From: Asterias rubens
Taxonomy: Eukaryota > Echinodermata > Asteroidea > Forcipulatida > Asteriidae
Reading direction: 5' to 3'
Assembly (NCBI RefSeq): GCF_902459465.1
Contig: NC_047068.1
Coordinates: 16,081,195-16,145,194 of the forward strand
Length of the DNA: 64,000 nt
Position numbers and translations under genes: made by a program. This document shows, one piece after another, positions 23,501-35,500 of the stretch. The first letter of the stretch is position 1, and each line of letters starts with the position of its first letter. The notes below the pieces were generated by a model. The model was not told the DNA's origin. It made no database searches and was given only the letters and a program-made list of their open reading frames with translations.

Positions 23501-26500
23501 TATTTCATGTAACGAATTGCATTGTACCAGTCAACTATTTCCTGGATGAGAAAAGAAAATGGAACAAAAACCTAAAAACACACATAATACATGTAGGGGG
23601 AAACAAAAAATAAATTGACAAGAGCAGGATTTGAGCAGGGTCAAAGAAATTGTATCGCACCGAATTGACATTTTCCATTTTTTCCCATGTTAACATACAC
23701 ATGGTTAACATATACATGTACATGGTAATTAAAACTCTAAAACAAAATATATATGTATTTCTGTCATATTAAATTCTCTTACATGTATATTTTGCCCGAG
23801 TATAACAGAGCCAAAAATCTCTAAGATTAGCAATGTCTTGGCTTATGGTCAAGGGTTTTACAGAAATAAACAGTCTCTTAAGGGTGAAGGGAGGTACACA
23901 GTGCTAAGGTTTTAGACAAGATTTGCTAAAAGGGTCTCCAAATAAGCTGGAAATTTAACAACTTGGTGTCCAAAGTGTTCACTCACAATACATTACCATG
24001 CAAACGACATATAAAATAGGGTGTCCAAATTTAAATCAGGGTGTCCAAAAGGCACCCATGCACCCCTCTGGCTATGACTATGCACAGTGGCCCAGACTAA
24101 CCTACCTTGCCAGTGTCGGTGTACACAAAGATGTTGCGCAGCTCGCCGTTCTTCAGCTCAAAGTAGAGCTGCATGCCGTTGGGGTTACCGACCTTATCGG
24201 GACAGAAAGCAACATTGAGGCTGTCCAGGGGGATGATTGCCTTGGGTTCTTTAGCCTGAAACAAAGTAAACAACATCCACTAATTTAAGACAATGGAAAA
24301 GGACATTACTTACAGAGTGTTCACAAATGTGTTTTGGGATATTGAGACTTTGAGCCGCTCGCTGGCAAAGGGGAAAATGATATTCACCATTAACGATCAG
24401 ACTTTTTTTTAGATGCTCCTTATGAAAATAAGGTCTAAAACTATTTCTTACTCCACATGGAAAAAGAAAGAGTTCAACAAATTAGAGGGTTCTCTAGAAA
24501 GGGACGTTGGTATTCTTTCCAATAAAGTGGCCGAAGGTGATAATGAGTCAATCGATCTCTTAAGTGCTAAACAAGCTGATCTGGTAGATGTTTATAAAAT
24601 CAAAATGGGTGTACTCATAAGATCTAGAACACGGTGGATGGAATGTGGAGAAAAACCATCCAAGTATTTTCTGAATATGGAGAAAACGTAGTTTCGTTAG
24701 TAAATCTATCAATTGTGTTGTTAATGGTGCAGATTCCAGACTGACCAAATCTAAAGAAATTCTTTCCGAAGCCAGGAATTTCTACAAAAGTCTGTATTCT
24801 CATCAAAAAATACTTGAATCCTTTAAGTTTAAAGGGATGCTGCAGTGAATTAAAATAAAACAGTTAATTTTGCTGTCATTTATTTCTGATATATGTATTG
24901 AACCTCAATAAAATGTGTTTTGTTTTTTCCCCCGACATATCTCACTTGCGTAGTTAGCGAATAAGTCATGCCCCCCCCCCCCTACCATCGACGTCACGTC
25001 GGGAATTCAAACATGTCGTCGGCAAAAAGAGTCTGGTCCCTAACTACAAGCGCCTAGGTACCAGGCCACACAGTGCACACGTCTCTATATGCACACAGCC
25101 AGGGGGCCCGACGGCTCAGGTTCCCGACATGACCCTTGACGTTTATGCCCCTTATAGGGGCGGGTTCCCTTAATCTCTTGAAAACCATTTTTAAAATACT
25201 TGCGCATTTAATAAAAAATATATAAAAATATTTCAGGTTTAAAAAGTCATGCTTAATCGTTTAAATTATTTTAAAAAACACTGCAGCCACCCTTTAAATG
25301 CAGCATTAGAAGATCCTAGTCAAAACACTGTAGAGAACCAGTCAAAATACAGCCAAGTGGTCCGGCTCGCTAGTTTACTCTTGTAAAGCATTTTTATTTC
25401 ACATGTTTTGTATGACATGGACTAGTAAAATTGCTGTCTTATTTCTAGTCCCTGAAAAAGTTAATGGTATATGTAATCCTGTTATGGGCCATCAAATCCA
25501 AATCCAAATATTTGATGGATTTTATAGTGCACTAAGTTCTGAAGCTTGTACAACATTGACACGTGTGTATACTGATGTGCAAACTTGACTAATGGACAAA
25601 GCACAATGCAGTTGAAAGTAAAAAAAAAAAAAAAAAAAAATCAACTGCACAGCTGTTATGCTAAAGGGTCAAGGTAAATGTTTGCTGTGACACAATGAAC
25701 TCTTTCTGTTTCCATGAAACCTTGCAGGGCATTTCCACTTCCACCCACTGTATTATCATCATTTCCATCAGATTACAAAATATACCGTACATATAGAAAA
25801 ATAAACTGTTTCAGCTGATATATAATCAAAGTGAAATCCTTTCATTTACCAAGGCTGTTTCCTGACACACTTGTTATGAGACCTACATGTATGCCAGGGC
25901 TCGAGTTTTATACTGGACCAGTGTCAAGCCAGTTAATATATCTTTCAATCCTGCTGCTGAGCATGACCCATGATAAAACAGAACAGACAAATCTTCTGAT
26001 TACTGTTTGTTCAAATGAAACAGTTAAGATGATAAAACTGCTTTCTTATTTTGAATATAGTCTCTTTTTATTTTGATTCTGGTCTAGTAAAATAAATCCC
26101 ATTTTAATAATAATCTAGAGCTACAAGTCCTGCAGTCTTGTGGAACTTTTGAGAAAAGCAAGTACAGAGATAACATGTATGCTGTTTTTCCATAGTAACA
26201 GGGTGTGCAATAAGGGGCACTACCAAAATAATCTCTTTGGCAGTACTTCAGCAACAATCATCAGCTACACAGTCCAATATTCTCCTGAAGACCACAGAGC
26301 ATTCCTGATCGAAACGTTGAGTTGTCAAACCGCCGGTTCTTCTCAGAGACAACCGTTCTTCTCAGAACCACCGGTTCTTCTCAGAACCACCACTTCCAAA
26401 AAGAGATTATGGTGTCACCGCAAACGTCACATAATTGAACTTGATTGACCGTTGGGAGGACTATGAGAGTTCATGTACTAAGGGTGAAACTAGAAAAAGG

Positions 26501-29500
26501 ACTTTAGTTTGTTTTGGAATACAATGAGGGGTTGACATATATTAGACTGTACAAGTTGTACACGTATTCCAACATTGAGACCCCTGAAAGTGTGAGGGCT
26601 TGTTCCCTTCACGCCTTAAAGCAATGGCCAAGCGGTTAAGTGCATCAGGCTCACGTTCTGGTTGCTGAGTCAAGGGGGGTGTGGTTTCTATTTACTTTGC
26701 TGTTTTTGTTTTATCGGGTGTTTACTATGTCATTGTTCATGATGATAATTTGTATTGCTCTAAAGGCGCTTTTGATCATTTTTGTATGGAAAATGCGCAG
26801 TATAGATGTCATTGTTACTATTATTATGTTTATTATTATGTTTATTATCTTGGAAAAGACAATTAACGTTAATTTCTTTGAACCACTAATCAGGGGTAAA
26901 TGGGAACTTGTGAGGGCAAAGTTTGGTTCTTGTGATTGATTAAGATTAGTGTGCTACATGATAAGCAGCACTGGCGGTATATTATACTACCTAGGGAGCT
27001 GAGATAATTTAAAGATTAAATAAATGACCCAGTTACCAATAATGCTTGAAGTGCAATGATCATTCTCTTGAAATGCGCTATTGACCCCCTTGCACGTGCT
27101 TCACACGCGGTGACTGATGCCACGCTCACCATGTTGGTGGGCAATTAGGTCTATGTGTATTAACGCTGCGTCGCCTAAAACGTGCACTTCACTGCATAAC
27201 GCAGGGCATAGAATTATATATAATAACGCGTGGTGAAATTGCCCACCAGTATGGCGCATTCAAGATTTTTCTGATGATGACGTCAGGTGAAATGGGTCAA
27301 TATGAAAGAAAACTGTCAACTATAATGTACAAGCCGCCCAAAATGGTCCCACAAATGTTCAAATACATGTGAGACTTTGCACGGTCTGTTTAAAGAAGGA
27401 GAAAGGTAGCTAAATATTATTACAATTTGCAAAAGGAAAAAAAAAAACATGGGCGTTGCCTTGGTTGATGGGACGCCTGCATAACACTTACATCTGTCCT
27501 ATTGTAGTATCTGATCGTGAAGTCATTTTCTGAGAGGATAAACTTTCTCTCCATGAAGTTCTGTTTGTCCTTCAGTTTCTTCCACATCATCCCTGTCATT
27601 TCCGAACACCGAAACTTCTGCAGGCTGATGTTGATAAATTCTTGTCGTTCGTACTTTCCACGGATCCATTGCTCTCGTACAACCCTAAGAAAAACAATCA
27701 AAATGAAAGAGAATTGAAAACAACATTTGCGTATTATGATAATCCAAACATTCCGTCGTGTCTGTACAAACAATTACAAATTTAATTTTTTTTTATACAT
27801 ATTATTTGTGTTGACGTTTACATTAATGTTTAGGCTTTTTGTTTACTGCATTGCCCCCAAAAGAATGAAGTATGTACCATTTATTCTTACAGCATAGTCA
27901 ATATACCTTGATACTTTTTAGAAATAGCAGAGATCACTCTAAACAATATTTTCCATTATTCACAGGTGGGAGAAAATCCACACGATCGCAGGACTTGCAC
28001 ATTGGGTGCGTTCGATTAGCTTCCCTGGGTCGATCCCCCGGTGCTCACTCAGGTGAGCCCCTGACAAGAGATAATCGAGCGATCATACTCGCCCTCTTGT
28101 GGTAACGTCGGGTCACCCCCAAGTGACCCACTTCACAAGCAAGGCACTGGGGGCTGACCCGAGTGAGCCCCTGGAATGACGCCAAAGCTATTCGAACACA
28201 CCGGGGTCGACCCAGCGAAGCTAAACGAACGCACCCAATGTAACTCAAACTTTTTACTGGACCAGAATTTATTTTACTGGACCAGAACCAAAATGAACTT
28301 GATAGCACTTAGTAGAGAAGATTTGTCTTAAGTGTGTCAAGTACAAATAAAATTATACAGCAAGGTATTATTGTTCAATTGAAAAACACAAGACCAACAG
28401 GGGCACCAAGTACATTTATGTCCAGAGTAGAGCCTTGTCATTTGATTGGATCGTTGTAGATCACATGCATTTTTGTCCCATATCCTTTTTCCACTATGCT
28501 CCTTTTTTTGAAAAGGCAAGGGCACCAAGGCATTTTCTCCATGGTAAAGGACACCCAATGAAGAAGATATAAACTTCTATTGGAGCATTTCAAGGGCACC
28601 AAGGCAGTCATCAGGGGGCATGCAGGCAAGTGCCTTCGCTGCCTCAGTAAAGCATCAGGTCTGGACTATTGCCTGCTAGACTGTTGACTCGATTACACAC
28701 TAGATGACACACTACGCAAAGAAGTACAAAACGTCATTAGCCTTTTTGAGATGTATGGTGGATTTATTTAGATAATATACAAACAGATTTACCTAAGACC
28801 TAAAGTAGTGTCAAAGTATTATGTCCGCCATATCTCAAAATGGCTTATAAATTGTAGGTGGGTGCCAGAATACAATAATAATATGATAGGATTATCTTTC
28901 AAAGACCAACTGGAATGTTAGAAATAAAACAAACAATGACTGTTTGCATTTGTGAAATGGAGAGAGTATTTTTATCCATTGAAGGATGGAACATTCCATT
29001 CCTGCTTTGGCTTTGCCTTGTTAAATGGAACATTTCAAATGTCAAATTATGAAAACATTATAGTCATTGCACTCATGAACATTCTTTATTTTGGCATTGT
29101 TTTTTTTCTTTATAGAAACCAAAGGGCTTCAATCAAACTTTCAAAGGAGCGAAACAAATCACTGCGTCCTATCTAACAGTTAATCTTATTCAATGTGATG
29201 ATCACTGTGTGAAATCTTAAGTTTACAATAAAACTTAGGACACTGATGCTGGACAACCATCGGAGTTTCCCGAGAAAACATCGGCTCAAGACATCCTCTC
29301 GCTCAACCACTACAAAATAAAACCTTCAAGCAGAGCTGCCAACAATGCTGCCAACAATGCATCTTGCAATCAGGGAGATTTTTAGAAACAAATTCAATGT
29401 TTACTTAGTCCAAATTTTCCATAATCAGGGATATTTTAATATATATATTGATCAGAACATTGAAAGATTGGTTTATTTTCAGGAAACTTTCTGCAAATCA

Positions 29501-32500
29501 GTGAGTGATGGGAGTTGTGTACATATTAAGAGGGTAAAGACACAATATCTTTCCGAGGAAATATGTGTCGCCGACCATGCTGCTGTCCAGCTATCTAGCT
29601 ACAACTGAAACGCCTTTGGACCCCTAGTGACAAAAGATTGTGGCTTTTTTTATTTTTGTATATATCCATTGTAATGTGCTGTCTTTCTCAAGTAATTAAC
29701 TAGTGTTTTTTTTTTCTCAAGTAATTAACTAGTGTTTTTTTTTTTTAAAGGCAGTGGACACTATTGGTAACTACTCAAAATAATTATTAGCATGAAACCC
29801 CACTTGGTAACGAGTAATGGGGAGAGGTTGATAGTATAAAACATTGTGAGAAAAGGCTCCCTCTGAATATTGCTTAACAGTTTTCTGCTGAGAAGCAACC
29901 ACAAGCAGGATACCAGTTCCAACATTTTACTTGTGACAAGGTAGTTTGGCTGGTAACTTCATTCTGGTAATAGCTACTTTTTGTGCTTAAGCAGCTCTGT
30001 TGTGCCCAGAGCAAGTTGCTCTCACGGCTCAACAAGATCCACAACAACTGCAGTGACAAAGTATGTATTTTACATGTCAAAGTATGTACATGTACTTTAC
30101 ATCATGTACATGTTTTGTACACTAGTACGTGCAACAGTTCATTATTAATAGTCATCACACATTCAATGGATGTGCACAAGGAAGCAAATTGCAAATTGCA
30201 CAAAATACATGTACAGTGCACTCAACACTATATCATCTAGTCATAGTGGTTGACAAACAATCTTACAAATTACTAATCAACAGTCTGATAATTAGACAAT
30301 GAACAGGTAGGGTGAGTCAGCAGGATATAAGTGAACCATAAACAATCAACAGGAACACTTTGCAAGCATGTGTGCTTTGTTATTGAAAGGGCAAGGAAGG
30401 CATTTTCTTCTTGGTAAACTTGGTAAAGGGCACCCTATACATGTATATGGCTTTGAGGAAATTTTTTAAATTCTACTTATTTCAAGTAAGCTTGGGCGAT
30501 ACCATGATATTATCGAATATCGCGATACTAATTTGGAAACGATTTCAATATCGGATCGATTTGGTTTTACTCGAAATATCGATATATCAATATATCGATT
30601 AAGTATCGCAATATCGCGATGTATTTCCTAGCTGAGACATCTTGCACCCCATAGGTTTGGAGTAATACCAGAAGAATAGGTCATTAGAACACCTCTCTTA
30701 TGCTATGACTGTCTCTTCTACAACTTTCACTTGGTGTTTGAAGACTGATGATGTCAATATATAGTGAATAAAATAAATCGATATCGCCCAAGCTTAATTT
30801 CAAGGGCACGAAGGCATTGGCCAGGGGGCATGGAAGCAATCGCCTTTGTAGCCTCAGTGAATTATCAGGCCTGACTTTGCAAATACGGACCACTTCAAAA
30901 AGGAGGGTATCCTTTGGTAAATTACTCCACCCAAAAAATTACCATAAAAACTTGCTAACACACATCGGTGTATGGGTAAAAACCAAAATTAACATAAAAA
31001 CTTGTTAAAGAGCATTTGAGAGCTGTGAATACTATAAAACATTGTCAGAAACAACACCCTAGGAAGTAATGTACATGTACACTGTACTTTTAGAGAAAGA
31101 GGTAATCTTTCACACAAAGATTTGAATCTGATTTGAAACCTAAGGGTGTTTTTCTTCCATTATATTACAACTTTGACAATTACCAAAAGTGTACTCTACC
31201 TTTAAAAAGTAAATTGTGTTAAAACCAATTTGTTAATTAATAAATAATTTCGCTCAAAACATTATAAACGTGGAGTATTATTGTTTCCCGGACAACTATT
31301 GGATTTGAGTGGATTTTGCTTCTTTTCTAATATTGCAGACAGGTGCTAATATTCAGAAATCATCCCCCACTGGTTTAAGGAACATGTAAGAAAACAACGG
31401 AAATGATTTTCAAGAGGAACTTAGGAAACTCTGTCAAATTCAGTTTTGTGATTTACTCAATTTCCAATAGATATAGTCCTCATGTGAGTGTGGAAAAAAT
31501 TACACGTCTCTAACCTTTAATGTTAAATATGTGTAAATTGCCCAGTTGCATTAAATACACTTCCGAAACCAGAATTTTTTTTGTCAACATCCAAAACATC
31601 CAATGACATCATTCTGACATTTTTGGGCTTGTGCATTTTCTGTACAGGGATGTCCTCAAATGGCCTCCTAGGGGAAACCCCAAATGTTCCCCTCAAGCGC
31701 CTCCAATTATTCTCAGAAAGACACAATAGCAAAGCGTCAGGGGTACACAATTATATCAATCGATCGATCAATCATGCACTTTTGTACAGGGATGCCCTGG
31801 TCCATTTTAATGCTAAAAGAAAATGGGGGATTCCCCAAATGTTTTCCCTTAGTGCAGGCCTCAAATTTCCCGGCGGCCACGACGGCCATGGCCGCCGGTG
31901 CCCTTCACACTAGCCGTGGTGCCCCGAGAAAATTTGACGTTTTCACGGCCAAAAGTGCCGTGCCCTTTTTCTCCTATGGCCGCCGTGCCCTTTTTGTATT
32001 TGAGATCAAAATTTATGTTTTTATGCCGTCCGTCTGTGTGTGCACATTAAATCAAACACTTGCATACGTACGTACATCACTACACGCACACACAGCGCGG
32101 TCGGTTGAATGCTCATCACACGGAATTGAAACGGACGGCCGGCAGTGCATGCAATAGACATTGTAATTGTGTACTCAAAGTTTATACACGGGCCGGATGT
32201 ACTTGCAACGACCATTTGAGAACAATCGCACTGGTACTCATCTTGCAACACACATACCTACGCATGGTTGTCCATGATGGGTACCAGCTAATCACAATTA
32301 TTTCGGTTCCATTCGAGGTTGGGCGCCCGCCTACTCCACTGGTACTGTGCTTGTTCACTGGTACTTGTACATGTCGTGCGCGTGGGCCATGTTACGTAAA
32401 TCACGCATGATGTACATGTACATGTACATGAAAGGTACATACGTGTATTTACGTCAAATAAATCTCCGCTGCACACAGTCAAGTGACAGCTCATTATTTA

Positions 32501-35500
32501 CGTCTGGCCGTCGCAACAGAATCATCGCTGCACACACAGTCAAGTGACAGTTCATTGGTTTTTTTGGCTGGCCATAGCAACAAAAATGATTTCAAAGAAC
32601 TTGCCGTTGTTAGTTAAAGGAAAGCAAAAAGAAGAACAAGAGTAATGTAATGGTTCATTTCAACCGCCGCCAGCAAAGGATGCATACTTTTACTTCCCAT
32701 TAATCAATAAATAAAAATTAAATACATTTAAAAACACTTTATGTTTTTGGTTAAGGAAAGCAAAAGTAATGAAATGGTTCATTAAAACAGCCTTCAGGAC
32801 CTGAACAGAAATTGTTTCATGATCTTTATTTTGTATGGCCTTGATGCCCTTTTTGAAATTTTAAGTTGGCCTTGGTGCCCTACCTCATGGCCTTGGTGCC
32901 CTTTAAAAATTTGACAAATTCAAGGCCAAAGTGGCCTTGCCCTAAAAATCGGGAAATTTGAGGCCTGTTAGTGCCTCCCAATATTCTAAGAAGAGAGACA
33001 CAATATTGTGTAACCCCCCCCCCCCCCCCCCCGTGCTATTTAGAGGTGGTGTACACCATTATATTATGCAAATCGAGCACCAAGTGAAGGATAACTGGTA
33101 TAAAATGCAACATGTGTTTCTATTTTGCTTTCTTTCTCTTGGGTGAGGATGTGTGATACAAAATGCAGAAAATTTAGCAATGGCGGCCATTAAGTTTTAA
33201 GACCTTTTCACGCTATTCTATTCTTGAGAATAACTGCCCGGCCATTCACACTTGGATCACTTCATCCCTGACCTACCCCGGTAAATGGGATACCCAGGGA
33301 ACAGCCACCCCTGCTCTGGAGAAGGGGGAAGCGTTTAACCACTGGGAACCTGGAACCTTGTGGAATAGGAACCTGGGGGAGGGGGAGGGGGCACTGTGAA
33401 AGTGCTCCAGGGTAACTGTGGGGTTAAAAACAAAAAACTCCCAGTGCCTCTACATGACTGTATACCATGGAGATAAGAGATGCTCTCGCTCCTGTCTCGT
33501 ACATGGTTAATTCCTAGTTATTTATTTATTATTTGCTTTTAGATTATATTTTTGGGGGGTATAATTTAATGCACTTTAGATTTGTTAAATTTCTATGTAC
33601 TGTTTAAATCTCCAAGAGTATGGAATAAACATCTATTTAATTGAATTGAAAAGTATGAAAAGGGCTATGGTCTCTGGTAGGCCATTCTGATGCCAAAGTT
33701 GTCATAATTCATTCAATGATTTCAGAATTTGCATGACCTCAACCATTTACATAATTACAATATATGAACTATTTTTTTACTGGTAATTGTGCTTTTCGGC
33801 CTGCTTGGCCGCCAGTGCAGTGAATGAATAAACCGGAATAATAATAATTTAATAATAATTTACCTTTTGAAATAAAGGTCAAGCCCTTCCTTTGAAACAC
33901 CAATTAGGCCTAAATACCATCAAGTGTGTTTTTCTTGTTTGTCTTCATATTTAACAATGCATTTAAAGTATCATTGAAAAAATACAACAAACAGGATTTA
34001 CAAAACAAAACAACGTACTTCCTGAGTCAACGCCCTGAATAAATATGCAAAACGATAAAACTGACGCATCCCTTACATTCAGGAAGCCACTGTACCTTTT
34101 TTTCACAGCAATGCTTGATAAAATCTATACTTGTTACCTTTCTTCAATGGTGACCAATTGTTTTTGTGTATAGAAAATGTGGTGTGATGGAAGGTACACT
34201 TTTGGTAATTGTCAAAGACCAGTGTTCTCACTTAATGTATCTCAACATACATGTATGCATAAAATAACAAACATGTGAACATTTGAGCTAAATTGGTCAT
34301 CGGAGTTGGGAGAAAATAATGAAAGAAAAAACACCCTTGTTGGACAAATTTGTGTGCTTTCAGATAGGAATAAAAGACTTCTAGCTCAAAGTCTTTTACT
34401 ATTTTAGTGAGAAATTACCTCTATTTCAAAATCTATGCTACTTCAGAGGGAGTCGTTTCCCACAATGTTTAAAACTATCAACAGCTCTCCAATGCTCGTT
34501 ACTAAGTCAGTTTTTAAGTTAATATTTGTTTTGAGTAAATACCAAACAAGTACCTTCCCTTTAAGAAGTCAAGGGGAGAGTATTCTTTGGATGGTGCAAT
34601 AGCTGTTACAGGTTGAGCTGTGAACACTCAGTGAGGGAGGACATAATACGGTTGCCATTGTATTCTGTCAAGGGAACAAAAAGGGTTTTTGCTTCCATCA
34701 AGTTCCCCCTTCTCGGTGCTTAAGATGAATAAAGGGTTAACTTCTCATTGTCCCCTTATTTTGTCCTGGGTTGAGCATTGTGGAGTATTGGTGCAAAGGT
34801 GGTAATTTAAAAATCCAAAGCCGCATAAAACTTATGAGGATGGTCTTGTGACAATTGACAAATGAACCAATTTAATACACAAAGCATGTCAATTTATTAT
34901 GAAAATGAAACATTTCATTAGGAATACTGTTTTAGTATCTGACCCTGAATCAGTATGGACAGGAAAACACCTTGAGAATCTCAACCATGTTTACAGGTCA
35001 AATTTTAACAGGAAGTACATGGTAATGGGTAGGGTTTATAGTGCACGGTGTGGTGTGTACAACTTGTAGGCCTATACACAGAGAAAATAAATTAAATGCT
35101 GAAATACAAAACACAGCATCCAAGTACTTAGCGTACAACATGTAACCAATTTGTCAAAGTTCATGTGTTTTGCTGTTTCGGTTTTGGACAATCTAGAAGG
35201 ATCAATTATGATGGGTATATATTTATAACTTGTTCAGTGGTTTTGGCTACAACCTGGAACCCATTTAGGGTTACAATGTACCAGTAGATGTGTATTAAGT
35301 TTTCAAGCCTTGAATTTTTCCTCTTGAAAGGGCGTGGCAGTATTCTTCTGGCAAGGGGCACTTCTATGAGTTATGACGCAAATGTAAATTTGTGCTGGAT
35401 TTTTGCAAGGGGCACCACAGAAAGAAGGGTGTGGTTTAATCTCTATGCACTCTAAGGCCCATAATTGAAACCCCTACTTGGGCTTGGGTTATTTGAACTT

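Noticed and set aside
32021-32410. Overlapping frames of 76-116 aa
   Set aside because: They lie inside the 1113-bp inverted-repeat element, on both strands, with no transposase motif.
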